From: Anaerolineae bacterium
GTDB taxonomy: Bacteria > Chloroflexota > Anaerolineae > Aggregatilineales > Phototrophicaceae
NCBI GenBank assembly: GCA_022823165.1
Contig: JAJDXR010000089.1
Location: 1 to 64,000 of the forward strand
Direction: 5' to 3'
Length of the DNA: 64,000 nucleotides
Shown: piece after piece, positions 1-8,220 of the stretch
How the letters are laid out: each line of letters begins with the position of its first letter
How positions within the stretch are numbered: position 1 is the stretch's first letter
Notes under the pieces: model-generated
What the model saw: only the letters and a program-made list of their open reading frames with translations
Databases searched by the model: none
What the model was told of the DNA's origin: nothing
Position numbers and translations under genes: made by a program

Positions 1-1
1 C

Positions 2-811
2 TTAAAGAAACTGATTACGACCTGCTACAAGAATCAGCAAATGGATATGTTCAGCCAGCACGATGCCGAAAAGGCAATCTGGCTGGAATATGATGGCACA
101 GAGAACGAGACCGGCGTTCCCTCAGTCGAAGACATCGGCATTCACTACCTGGAAGGCGATGGCGATTTTCGCAGCGAAGAATGTATTGAGTTGCTCAAGC
201 AGGCTGATATTGTCGTTACCAACCCGCCCTTTTCGCTGTTCCGCGAATATGTCGCGCAGTTGATTGAGTACGACAAGAAGTTTCTGATTGTCGGTCATCA
301 GAACGCGATTACGTACAAAGAGATTTTCCCGCTGATTAAAGAGGACAAATTGTGGCTTGGCATTACGCCGCGCGGAAAGGATATGCTGTTTGATGTGCCG
401 AAAGATTACGCCAAAGAATTAGTGGCGACGAAGAAAGAAGGCAGCGCCTACCGGATCGTGGACGGCGTCGTTTATGGCAGACTTGGAAGCGCTTGCTGGT
501 ATACCAATCTGGACTACCGGCAGCGGCACGAGGAACTGATTTTGTTCAAGCGCTACTCGCCAGAGGAATACCCGCATTACGACAACTACGATGCGATTGA
601 AGTTTCGAAGGTCGCGGATATTCCCAAGGATTGGGACGGCGCGATGGGTGTTCCGATTACTTTCTTGAACAAGCATAATCCCGAGCAGTTTGAGATTGAC
701 GGATTGTGTTGGATACTTCTTAGAGACAATGGCGCGGGAGACAGCATGTTTAAGATCGACGGGAAGCGGAAATATCGCAGGATCGTTATTCGGCGGAAGG
801 ATGTAAGATGA
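2..811 (+). CDS. EcoRI-type adenine-specific DNA methyltransferase, 5' end cut by window
   Basis: The reading frame is open from base 2, so the N-terminus lies outside the window; the first internal ATG is at 41. The visible part resembles the M.EcoRI family of N6-adenine DNA methyltransferases. It has the catalytic NPPF tetrapeptide in a hydrophobic setting (VVTNPPFSLFREY) about 60 residues after the ATG, followed by a family-like GRLGSACWYTNLDY stretch. Such enzymes transfer a methyl group from S-adenosylmethionine to adenine in a specific site and normally protect DNA from a partner nuclease. The stop overlaps the next gene's ATG by four bases, so the two are probably cotranslated. No EcoRI-like endonuclease is recognisable nearby; the partner could be the next gene, the DUF262-HNH gene, or lie upstream. 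Family assignment is from motif and remembered similarity only. Confidence 0.8.
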   Translation, partial: LKKLITTCYKNQQMDMFSQHDAEKAIWLEYDGTENETGVPSVEDIGIHYLEGDGDFRSEECIELLKQADIVVTNPPFSLFREYVAQLIEYDKKFLIVGHQNAITYKEIFPLIKEDKLWLGITPRGKDMLFDVPKDYAKELVATKKEGSAYRIVDGVVYGRLGSACWYTNLDYRQRHEELILFKRYSPEEYPHYDNYDAIEVSKVADIPKDWDGAMGVPITFLNKHNPEQFEIDGLCWILLRDNGAGDSMFKIDGKRKYRRIVIRRKDVR

Positions 812-1476
812 TCAAAGACATGAATGCAAGCAATACTGAAGAAAATGTACTGACATTTAATGTTGTATTTTCAAAAGATGATGACGGTACTGACCAACAA
901 CATTATGTACCAACTGTGAAATCAAGGTCTTATAGATGGAAAAACACAGACAGGCCGGTGATTGAAAGATTGTATATCTGCGAAGGGGTACATAGAGGAA
1001 ATTATACTCCCGCGTTTATACTTGCATGCTGTTCAGCAGAACACGCATATAGAGCCATCAAAGGAGTTCCAAAGTATAAGTACATCGAAAAATGGAAAGC
1101 AATCAAATATATTATGAATGTGTGGTATGACCATCATGGAGACACTTATTTATCGAGATTCAAAAACTCAAAGTGGTTAAATGAAAAACTGTTCCGAGAA
1201 GAAGTTTATAAAATAACCAATCAGATATTCTTAAATCCATTAAAACATGAAGGCTATGCTTACGAGTTTTCACATGAGAGATTCAAAGGAAAATCAAAAG
1301 GGGGTATAGATTCGCAAATGATGTGGTCCGTAGAAAGTGGTTCAATACAGGAACTTCATGACACAATGATGTTATCACGAGAAATTTATAATTTGGGTTG
1401 GCATTGCCTTACTATTATTGAGGGGATAGATATCGCGTATAAGCAATCATTGACAACTAAGGTGGGTAACCAATGA
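808..1476 (+). CDS. Uncharacterised protein coupled to the EcoRI-type methyltransferase
   Basis: A 222-residue protein that I do not recognise. It starts with ATG overlapping the methyltransferase stop (ATGA) and ends with TGA overlapping another ATGA at 1473, so it sits in a tightly packed operon. It is visibly richer in A+T than its neighbours, with many AAA, AAT and ATA codons, which suggests recent acquisition. The protein is rich in Lys, Tyr, Trp and His, has no signal peptide or membrane segment, and shows no clear PD-(D/E)XK, HNH, GIY-YIG or PLD motif. Its position makes it the best local candidate for a cognate restriction or effector protein, but that is inference from context only. 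Confidence 0.7.
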   Translation: MIKDMNASNTEENVLTFNVVFSKDDDGTDQQHYVPTVKSRSYRWKNTDRPVIERLYICEGVHRGNYTPAFILACCSAEHAYRAIKGVPKYKYIEKWKAIKYIMNVWYDHHGDTYLSRFKNSKWLNEKLFREEVYKITNQIFLNPLKHEGYAYEFSHERFKGKSKGGIDSQMMWSVESGSIQELHDTMMLSREIYNLGWHCLTIIEGIDIAYKQSLTTKVGNQ

Positions 1477-1652
1477 AAATCCAACAGCTAGACCTCACAA
1501 TCCGCGAACCCGTCGCCGGCTGCCATGACGACAGCGATGACAGCATGGGCGGCTGCGGCGGGTTTCATGGCGCCCCAAGCAGCTTGACAAATTACCTCGT
1601 CCAATCAATAATCACTGTGAATGTCAGACAAGGAGTATTCAATGGTGACTAA
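1473..1652 (+). pseudogene. Truncated duplicate of a DUF262 gene 5' end
   Basis: The first 90-100 bases closely match the start of the intact DUF262-HNH gene at 1959. Both encode MKI..-DLT-R-..VAG-HDD followed by a Gly-rich stretch. The match then breaks and the frame ends after 59 codons, before the DUF262 catalytic-type motifs. Its ATG overlaps the preceding stop (ATGA), as a working downstream gene would. It is best read as the remnant of an earlier DUF262 gene in the same operon, or as a partial tandem duplication. It also overlaps the start of the small gene at 1642. Confidence 0.65.
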
Positions 1653-1830
1653 CGAGCAGACGCTGACTGAACGCATGGCTAAAATCGAATCTTCCATCGA
1701 AACCGAGCGTCCGCATTTGGCGACGAAAGCCGACTTGGAAAAGCTGAAAAGTGATCTGACATTTAGAATCATCGTCATTTGTGGTGCGCTGCTCGGCCTC
1801 ATCAAGATTATCCCGCCGTTTCAAGTCTAA
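1642..1830 (+). CDS. Small coiled-coil protein with C-terminal membrane segment
   Basis: A 62-residue protein. An AGGAG at 1631-1635 lies six bases before ATG 1642, which favours this start over the in-frame ATG at 1621. Residues 1-40 are charged and heptad-like, with the phrase ATKADLEKLKSDL. This is typical of small bacterial coiled-coil proteins with a hydrophobic tail, and it is followed by one membrane helix (RIIVICGALLGLIKII) and a short end. Proteins of this shape are common next to mobile and defence genes but have no assigned function. It lies between the DUF262 remnant and the intact DUF262-HNH gene, so a helper or anchoring role is possible but unproven. Confidence 0.6.
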   Translation: MVTNEQTLTERMAKIESSIETERPHLATKADLEKLKSDLTFRIIVICGALLGLIKIIPPFQV

Positions 1831-1958
1831 TCGCTTTGGACGAGACTCCGCTTCACGCCGGCGCTCAAGCGCAACTGTACGCGTCCGCGCCTGCCGCTAT
1901 CTTCCTGAACTAGCTTACGCATTCACCACCTTGTGATACCCCGCGAAATGCTGTCTCC

Positions 1959-3068
1959 ATGAAGATTGAACTGATTGACCTCACAGTCCGCGACCTGGTC
2001 GCCGGCTACCATGACGATGGCGAGGGCGGCGTGGTCGGCTACGGCGGCAAGCTCGATATCCGCCCGCCCTTCCAGCGCGCGTTCATTTACGATCCCAAAG
2101 AGCGCGACGCTGTAATCAACTCCATTTTGAAGGGCTTCCCGCTCAATGTCATGTACTGGGCCGACCGAGGCGCTGGCGCGACAGATAAACCACGATATGA
2201 GATCATCGACGGTCAGCAGCGCACAATCTCTATCGCTCGATATGTAGCGGAAAAACCGGGCTTCTCGTTCAAGGGGCTGGGCTTTGACAATCAGCAGTCC
2301 GATATAAAGGAGCGGATACTCAATTATGAATTGATGGTCTATGTGTGCAGCGGCACGGACAGTGAAAAGCTGGAATGGTTTGAGATAATCAATATCGCGG
2401 GGAAACAGCTAACCAATCAAGAATTGCTCAATGCCATTTACTCCGGTCCCTGGGTTACGGACGCCAAGCGCTATTTCAGCAAGAGCGGCGGTCCGGCGCA
2501 TCAAATTGGCAGGGACTATCTGAGCAGCGCCACAAAAGTGGATCGGCAACAGTACCTGGAAACAGCGATCAAGTGGATTAGCGAAAATAACATCAAAGAG
2601 TATATGCGGCTTCATCAGGATGTAGAGAGCGCTGAGCCGCTATGGGAGTACTTTCAAGCTGTCATTGACTGGATAAAAGCTGCGTTCACTGAATACAGAT
2701 CGTCTATGAAGGGCGTGGATTGGGGAAGCCTGTACAACGTTTACAAAGACGAGCCGCTTGACCCTGTGAAAATTGACGCCGAAATTGAGATATTGCTTGA
2801 CGATGATGAAGTACGGCGGGAGTCTGGCATATATCCGTATGTTCTCACGCGCGAAGCGAAGCATCTAAATCTGCGACAATTTGACGCTCGCATGAAGCGA
2901 AGGATGTATCGAAAGCAAGAGGGCATCTGCGTCATCTGCAAAGAGCATTTCGGACTAAACGAAATGGAAGCCGACCATAAAACTCCGTGGATTGAAGGCG
3001 GCAAAACAGTCGAAGACAACTGCCAAATGCTCTGCCGCAAATGCAACCGCGAGAAATCGTCGAAATGA
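1959..3068 (+). CDS. DUF262 (ParB/GmrS-like) protein with C-terminal HNH nuclease
   Basis: A 369-residue two-domain protein. The N-terminal half is a DUF262 domain: an RPPFQRAFIYDPKERDAVI segment near residues 34-52 and the hallmark DGQQR motif near residue 86. In GmrSD-type modification-dependent enzymes this domain is linked to nucleotide hydrolysis. The last ~50 residues form a zinc-type HNH nuclease: CVIC, then EADH, a central Asn, and a final CRKC. The combination is typical of type IV-like or phage-defence nucleases. No strong ribosome site precedes the ATG. It lies downstream of an EcoRI-type methyltransferase and a truncated copy of its own 5' end. The role in defence is inferred from domains and context. 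Confidence 0.85.
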   Translation: MKIELIDLTVRDLVAGYHDDGEGGVVGYGGKLDIRPPFQRAFIYDPKERDAVINSILKGFPLNVMYWADRGAGATDKPRYEIIDGQQRTISIARYVAEKPGFSFKGLGFDNQQSDIKERILNYELMVYVCSGTDSEKLEWFEIINIAGKQLTNQELLNAIYSGPWVTDAKRYFSKSGGPAHQIGRDYLSSATKVDRQQYLETAIKWISENNIKEYMRLHQDVESAEPLWEYFQAVIDWIKAAFTEYRSSMKGVDWGSLYNVYKDEPLDPVKIDAEIEILLDDDEVRRESGIYPYVLTREAKHLNLRQFDARMKRRMYRKQEGICVICKEHFGLNEMEADHKTPWIEGGKTVEDNCQMLCRKCNREKSSK

Positions 3069-3100
3069 CGACGGGGCGCGGAGGATTATAGAGAGAATTT

Positions 3101-3391
3101 CTAACTCTTATTGTTCGGCGTCGGCTCGACGATGACGTTGACGAACTCGAAGTTCTGCTTGTTGCGATACTGGTCGTTCTCGGCGTGATTGACTTCGACC
3201 AGCGTCACCTGCGTACCCAAAGTTTCGAGGACGTAGCTGGTGTGCCATTCGCCTGATTGTTGCGCATTGCGCAAAAAACGCAGGCGGCACTTGGGGTCCA
3301 TCAGCCGCAGCTTGAATTTGGCGCGCCAGAGTTTCATACCGCTCAGCTCATCCAGCAGCGACCTGCGTTGGGCTTGATTGAGAAACGCCAT
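3101..3391 (-). CDS. Small conserved-looking hypothetical protein
   Basis: A 96-residue basic protein that starts with MAFLNQAQRRSLLDEL. A GAGG ribosome site lies seven bases before the ATG on the minus strand. The C-terminal half (ETLGTQVTLVEVNHAEN, FEFVNVIVEPTPN) suggests a small beta-rich fold. It has no signal peptide and no recognisable catalytic motif. It lies between the defence-like cluster and the exonuclease VII genes, divergent from xseA with a 90-base gap. Codon use matches the G+C-rich core genes, so it is probably native. Function unknown. Confidence 0.65.
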   Translation of the reverse strand: MAFLNQAQRRSLLDELSGMKLWRAKFKLRLMDPKCRLRFLRNAQQSGEWHTSYVLETLGTQVTLVEVNHAENDQYRNKQNFEFVNVIVEPTPNNKS

Positions 3392-3480
3392 CTGCCATCC
3401 TCATTCGCCTAAATTGTGAAATCAGCGATAATTGTAACTGTCGAGACGGCTTGCCACAACGGGATAAATCCAAGACGGCT

Positions 3481-4671
3481 ATGCAAACTTATTCTGTGCG
3501 AGAAATCACGCGCTACATTCGCGATCTCTTTGAGGTCGATGAGATCCTGCATGACATCTGGGTGCGCGGCGAGGTGTCGAATCTGACCAAGGCGCGTTCC
3601 GGTCACTGGTATTTCACCGTGAAAGACAGCGACGCGCAGTTGCGCTGCGTCATGTTCCGCGGGGCGGCGCGAGGCGTCCGCGCTGATGTCCAGGCCGGCG
3701 CTGAGATTTTGGTGCATGGCCGCGTGGGCGTGTACGAAGCGCGCGGCGAATACCAGCTCTACGCCGACCAAATCCAGGCGGTCGGCGTCCTGGGCGATTT
3801 GCATCTGAGATTCGAGGCGCTGAAAGCCAAGCTGGATGCCGAGGGATTGTTCGATCCCGGTCGCAAGCGGCAGATACCCGCCTTTCCGGCGCGCATCGGT
3901 GTGGTGACCTCGTCTACGGCAGCCGCCTGGCACGACATACAGAATGTGCTGCAAAGGCGCTTTCCGCTGGCCGAGGTCGTGCTCAGCCCCACGCTGGTGC
4001 AAGGGGCGGAAGCGCCAGCGCGGATCGTCCAGGCGCTGCGGCGGCTCAATCGCGGTAGCGCTGTCGATGTCATCATTCTGGCGCGCGGCGGCGGCTCGCT
4101 GGAAGACCTGTGGTGCTTCAACGATGAAGCGGTGGCGCGGGCTGTCGCCGCCAGTCGCATACCGGTGATCAGCGGCGTGGGGCACGAGATCGACTTCACG
4201 ATTGTGGACTTTGTATCGGATTTGCGCGCGCCGACGCCCACGGCCGCTGCTGAGCTGGCGACGCCCAATCGCGACGACCTGCTGCTTGATATCGACCGGC
4301 TGCGCGACAGCCTGGCCGCGTCTGCCGGCGATGCCGTAAATGAACGCGAGCGGGACTTAAGCCGGCTGCGGAGCGCGCTGCGCTTCACCACGCCGCTGAA
4401 AGCCGTGCAACTGGCGCGGCGCCGCGTCGAGGAAAAGCGCGAGCAACTGGCGCGGACGCAGCGGCTGCAGCTACAGCAGCGGCGCGAGCGACTGCTGCAT
4501 GCCGCGAAAGCGTTGGAGGCAGCCAATCCTAGCCATATTTTGGCGCGCGGATACGCCCTGGTGCGCGACGATGCCGGCGTGGTCATCCGGCGGGCGGCGC
4601 AGGTCAGCAAGAATCAGCGCTTGAACGTACAATTGGCTAAAGACCAGCTCAGTGTGAGGGTCGACGATTGA
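3481..4671 (+). CDS. xseA: Exodeoxyribonuclease VII large subunit
   Basis: The 396-residue large subunit of exonuclease VII, which degrades single-stranded DNA from both ends into oligonucleotides in repair and recombination. The N-terminal ~95 residues are the OB-fold DNA-binding domain (SVREITRYIRDLFE, VRGEVSNLTKARSGHWYF). Conserved core motifs follow: GVVTSSTAAAWHD, ARGGGSLEDLWCFNDE and SGVGHEIDFTIVD. A long Arg-rich coiled coil occupies residues ~280-350, where the small subunit binds. It is somewhat shorter than the ~450 residues of E. coli and Bacillus proteins. ATG 3481 is preferred over an upstream TTG at 3451 because the OB fold begins right after it. Its stop overlaps the xseB ATG (TGATG). 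Confidence 0.93.
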   Translation: MQTYSVREITRYIRDLFEVDEILHDIWVRGEVSNLTKARSGHWYFTVKDSDAQLRCVMFRGAARGVRADVQAGAEILVHGRVGVYEARGEYQLYADQIQAVGVLGDLHLRFEALKAKLDAEGLFDPGRKRQIPAFPARIGVVTSSTAAAWHDIQNVLQRRFPLAEVVLSPTLVQGAEAPARIVQALRRLNRGSAVDVIILARGGGSLEDLWCFNDEAVARAVAASRIPVISGVGHEIDFTIVDFVSDLRAPTPTAAAELATPNRDDLLLDIDRLRDSLAASAGDAVNERERDLSRLRSALRFTTPLKAVQLARRRVEEKREQLARTQRLQLQQRRERLLHAAKALEAANPSHILARGYALVRDDAGVVIRRAAQVSKNQRLNVQLAKDQLSVRVDD

Positions 4672-4865
4672 TGGACGAAATAAGTAATCTCAGTTACGAG
4701 GCGGCTTACCAGGAGTTGGAAGCGCTGGTGGCGCGCATGGAAAGCGGCGATCTGCCCCTGGAAGAATCGGTCAAGTTATACGAACGCGGTCAGCGGCTGT
4801 CGGCGCATTGTCAAGCGCTGCTGGAAAACGCCGAGCTCAAGATTAAGCTGGTGGACGATGTCTAG
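4671..4865 (+). CDS. xseB: Exodeoxyribonuclease VII small subunit
   Basis: A 64-residue small subunit of exonuclease VII. It has the family signature: an N-terminal YEAAYQELEALVARMESGDLPLEESVKLYERG helix pair, followed by a short C-terminal tail ending in VDDV. Several copies decorate the coiled coil of each XseA and are needed for activity. ATG 4671 shares its first base with the xseA stop codon; a TTG three bases earlier is a less likely start. The gene overlaps the next one (ATG 4858) by eight bases, so the three genes form one transcription unit. Confidence 0.92.
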   Translation: MDEISNLSYEAAYQELEALVARMESGDLPLEESVKLYERGQRLSAHCQALLENAELKIKLVDDV

Positions 4866-6132
4866 TAGCGCGGGACCGGCGGAAGCGACGGGTGCGTTTG
4901 ACCTGGATCAGTTGCCGCAGAGGGCGGAAAAAAATATCGCGGTGCGGGTGAAAGCCGCCGCCGAACGCGCCCTGCGCCAGGGGCATCCCTGGGTGTTTGA
5001 AGACTCAATCGTCAAACAGAGTCATCTGGGCAACGGCGGTGATTTGGCCGTTATATATGACCGCGCGGACAATAACTTTCTGGCGGTGGGGCTCTACGAT
5101 CCGCTGTCGCCGATACGCATCAAGGTGCTGCAGTCGCTGCAGCCGATGCGCATCAACCAGGGCTTCTTCGCCGACAAGCTGCGGGCGGCTCAAGCCAAGC
5201 GGCAGCCGCTAATCAGCGCCGAAACGACTGGCTTCCGCCTGGTCTACGGGGAGAGCGACGGCTTCCCGGCGCTGATCATCGACCGCTACGGCGATACGCT
5301 GGCGCTCAAGCTCTACACCACAGCCTGGATACCGCACCTAAGGGCGCTGATTCAGGCGCTGCAGGAGACGGTCATCTTTGACGATCTCTTCCTGCGTTTG
5401 AGCCGGACGCTGCAATCGGACCGGCTCAATGTCGCGCGTCTGTTTGGCTTGCGCGACGGCCAGCAGTTGCTCGGCGACAACCCGTCAGGACAAGTAGAAT
5501 TGGTGGAAAATGGCTTGCTCTTCCAGGCCGATGTCATTAAAGGGCACAAGACCGGCTTCTTCTTCGACCAGCGCGACAATCGCAGCAAAGCGCGCGACTT
5601 GGCAAAGGGGCGGCGTGTTCTGGATGTCTTCGCTTACACCGGCGGCTTCTCGGTCTATGCGCTGGCCGGTGGCGCGCGCTCGGTGACAGCGCTGGATATC
5701 AGCGAGCCGGCGCTGGAGACGCTAAAGCTCAATGTCGAGAATAACGGCTTCGACAGCGACCAGGTCGATGTCATCGTCTCGGACGCCTTCGAGGGCCTGC
5801 GCCAGTTAATCGCCGCCAAACGCAAATTCAACCTGGTCATCGTGGACCCGCCCGCTTTCGCAAACAGCCGCGCCAGCATGCGTAATGCCGTGCTGGGTTA
5901 TCGACGGCTGGTGGAGATGGCGCTGCGCTTGCTGGCGAAGGATGGCATCCTGGTCATGGCCTCCTGCTCCAGCCGCATCAACGCCGACATGTTCTATCAG
6001 CTGGTGATGCGCTCGGCGGCTGTGGCCGGCTTCGAACTGGATGTGCTGGATAAAACTTCGCACGCGCTGGATCATCCCATCGGCTTCGCCGAGGCGGAAT
6101 ATCTCAAGGCGCTGTTTGCGCGCGTACAATAA
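4858..6132 (+). CDS. RlmI-like class I rRNA cytosine methyltransferase
   Basis: A 424-residue SAM-dependent methyltransferase of the RlmI/YccW family (23S rRNA m5C type). The N-terminal part has the PUA-like RNA-binding phrase ALRQGHPWVFEDS. The central region contains the family motif GHKTGFFFDQRDNR. The Rossmann methyltransferase domain carries VLDVFAYTGGFSVYA (SAM binding), DPPAFA (motif IV) and a late SCSS segment expected to hold the catalytic cysteine. Length is slightly above the ~396 residues of E. coli RlmI because of an N-terminal extension. The start overlaps xseB. The exact modified base cannot be told from sequence, so no gene symbol is given. Confidence 0.88.
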   Translation: MSSSAGPAEATGAFDLDQLPQRAEKNIAVRVKAAAERALRQGHPWVFEDSIVKQSHLGNGGDLAVIYDRADNNFLAVGLYDPLSPIRIKVLQSLQPMRINQGFFADKLRAAQAKRQPLISAETTGFRLVYGESDGFPALIIDRYGDTLALKLYTTAWIPHLRALIQALQETVIFDDLFLRLSRTLQSDRLNVARLFGLRDGQQLLGDNPSGQVELVENGLLFQADVIKGHKTGFFFDQRDNRSKARDLAKGRRVLDVFAYTGGFSVYALAGGARSVTALDISEPALETLKLNVENNGFDSDQVDVIVSDAFEGLRQLIAAKRKFNLVIVDPPAFANSRASMRNAVLGYRRLVEMALRLLAKDGILVMASCSSRINADMFYQLVMRSAAVAGFELDVLDKTSHALDHPIGFAEAEYLKALFARVQ

Positions 6133-6179
6133 TGATATATTAGTAAGACTTAATTATTCGCGGCTAGGCGAGAATTGAA

Positions 6180-7454
6180 ATGACGGAACAGATCTCACCC
6201 AAGATTCCCAGCGATCTCTTTGAATTATCAGATACTGACCAGCTTATTCTGGCGAGAACTGAAAACGAAACTATCGAATATAAGAAGTCGTTTTCGTTTG
6301 ATAATAAACTTATGATAACTATTGCTGGATTCGCAAATAATCGGGGCGGTTTCATTCTGCATGGCGTCGAAGACGGCAGCAGAAAACTAATCGGTCTCTC
6401 AGACAAGAAAGCCAAAGACTTTGAACGTTTTGATCTTGCGAAAGCCACGACATTGCTTAACGGCAAATTTGCGCCAAAAATTACAATAGATTTGGAACTG
6501 CATGAAGTAAATGGACTTAAGATAGGAGTTATTCATGTACATCAGAGCGAAGAAAAACCCGTAGTTGCGATTAGCGGAGGTCAACCAATACGTGAGGGAG
6601 ACATTTTCTATAGTTACGGAGCAATGAGAACTCGAATTAAGTACGCGGACTTGCGGAGTTTACTTGATGAAGTCCTACAGCGAAAAGTAACCCAGCTGTT
6701 CAAACACGTAGACTTGATTGCAAAGATTGGTGTCGAAAACGCCGCAATTATGGACGTTGTAGGTGGGGACGTATTCGGTCCATCCATAAAGAGTTTCGTT
6801 ATTAGTGAGGAGCTTCTCGATCAACTGACATTCATACGCGAAGGAGAGTTCACTGAGACAGAAGGCGCACCAACGCTAAAGCTCGTTGGGAATTTGCAGT
6901 CTTACGACGCTGATGCAAGAATAGAAGTGCGAATGCGTATTTCGGAGGAAGACATTTATTCCGCTTTTCTGAATCAAGAATTAGTAAACAGTCCGTTCCA
7001 GTATATTGAAGCAAGCTGTGATCAACTCTCGCAGTATTTTCCAATTTACTATTACGCACGTCAGGCAGGCTTAAGTCGTAATATGCTTTGTGAAAAAGTT
7101 GAGCAAATTACTGATGCGAGAAAACGCACAAAAGAACAAATCCTTGAACGGATTGGCAGCGAGACTAGGCTCCACGAACAACATAGTGTAAGCAAGTCGA
7201 AGGCTTATAGATATCGAGACAAATACAGGCAAGACCTAATAACTGAAACGGAAATTACTGTTGATATCGGTCTTGCAACGTATCTGATTTCAGCAATTCG
7301 GACTCTTTCTGGTGCCGAGGTAAAAGCGAGCCATGTCTTGCAGATTCTGTCGCGACTATTTGAAGTCCGTGGAGAGCTAGAGAATATTCAGTTTTCCAAT
7401 TTGCGTAAGGCTATATGTCATATAGATTACGCGTTGAATTGTTACGACGATTAA
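6180..7454 (+). CDS. Schlafen/AlbA_2-domain protein
   Basis: A 424-residue protein whose N-terminal ~150 residues match the AlbA_2 (Schlafen) domain. It has TENETIEYKKSF, then a hydrophobic segment TIAGFANNRGGFILHGVED, and a later EGDIFYSYGAMRTRIKYADL strand-helix block. AlbA_2 proteins bind nucleic acids; some act as tRNA or DNA nucleases or regulators, and many sit in defence islands. The C-terminal ~270 residues are not recognised and include a Lys/Arg-rich segment. The gene is A+T rich and flanked by G+C-rich core genes (rlmI-like, SDR), so it looks like a single-gene insertion. An A+T-rich stretch at 6125-6160 probably holds its promoter. Function unproven. Confidence 0.8.
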   Translation: MTEQISPKIPSDLFELSDTDQLILARTENETIEYKKSFSFDNKLMITIAGFANNRGGFILHGVEDGSRKLIGLSDKKAKDFERFDLAKATTLLNGKFAPKITIDLELHEVNGLKIGVIHVHQSEEKPVVAISGGQPIREGDIFYSYGAMRTRIKYADLRSLLDEVLQRKVTQLFKHVDLIAKIGVENAAIMDVVGGDVFGPSIKSFVISEELLDQLTFIREGEFTETEGAPTLKLVGNLQSYDADARIEVRMRISEEDIYSAFLNQELVNSPFQYIEASCDQLSQYFPIYYYARQAGLSRNMLCEKVEQITDARKRTKEQILERIGSETRLHEQHSVSKSKAYRYRDKYRQDLITETEITVDIGLATYLISAIRTLSGAEVKASHVLQILSRLFEVRGELENIQFSNLRKAICHIDYALNCYDD

Positions 7455-7473
7455 CAGAACTTGACTACGATAT

Positions 7474-8208
7474 CTACTGCGAGTCGCGGCGCATCAAGCT
7501 GAAGCTCTGGCCGGTGGGGCCGGTCGGCGGCTGCGACGCCAGGAAGAGCGCCAGCGGCACGACATCAGCCGGCTGCTTGAACCACTCCAGGCTGAGCGCG
7601 GAGCCGGCCGGACGCTCGGCCTCGCTCAAGATTTCAGTATCGACCAGACCCGGAATCAGTTCGTTGACACAAATGCCGTAGTCGCGCAGCTCGGTCGCCA
7701 GATTGCGCGCCAGCATCCAGGCAGCGGCTTTGGAGGCGCTGTAAGCCGAGCCGGCGCCACCGTCACGGTGGCCCATGCCCGAGCCGATCACGATGATATG
7801 CCCGCCCTTGAGCTTGAGATCAGGGATGGCGTATTTGCAAGTGTAGTAGACGCCCAGCAAGTTGACGCGCAGGGTCCGTTCCCAGGCGTCGATATCGCTG
7901 TCCGCGACCGAGCGGCGCTCGAAGTTGCCGCCGGCGTTGGCGACGACGATATCGACGGGCCCGTAAGTCGCGCGGGTCTCGGCGTACAAGTTTTGCAAGT
8001 CGGCCGGGCAGGTGACATCGCAGCGGACGGCGATGGCTTGGCCGCCCGAGTCGTGAATAATCCCAACCGTTTCGTCGAGCTGCGACTCCGTGCGCGCCGC
8101 GCAGACGACTTTGGCGCCCTGCTCGGCGAAGCCGATAGCCAGACCGCGCCCAATGCCGCGCCCGGCGCCGGTTATGACCGCGATTTTGGACTCGAGTTGC
8201 TTGCTCAT
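7474..8208 (-). CDS. SDR-family NAD(P)-dependent oxidoreductase
   Basis: A 244-residue classical short-chain dehydrogenase/reductase. The Rossmann glycine motif TGAGRGIG lies at residues ~13-20, the NAG stabilising motif at ~91-93, the catalytic Ser in VIGSGMG, and Tyr-Lys in YSASK near 155-159. These four elements make it a complete, presumably active enzyme. The substrate cannot be predicted: 3-oxoacyl-ACP reductase, glucose dehydrogenase and other alcohol dehydrogenases share the architecture. A strong ribosome site (GGAGGGGGAGC) directly precedes the ATG. It follows murJ by 12 bases on the same strand and may be cotranscribed with it. The C-terminal segment SFSLMRRDSQ differs from the usual SDR ending. 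Confidence 0.88.
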   Translation of the reverse strand: MSKQLESKIAVITGAGRGIGRGLAIGFAEQGAKVVCAARTESQLDETVGIIHDSGGQAIAVRCDVTCPADLQNLYAETRATYGPVDIVVANAGGNFERRSVADSDIDAWERTLRVNLLGVYYTCKYAIPDLKLKGGHIIVIGSGMGHRDGGAGSAYSASKAAAWMLARNLATELRDYGICVNELIPGLVDTEILSEAERPAGSALSLEWFKQPADVVPLALFLASQPPTGPTGQSFSLMRRDSQ

Positions 8209-8220
8209 GCTCCCCCTCCT

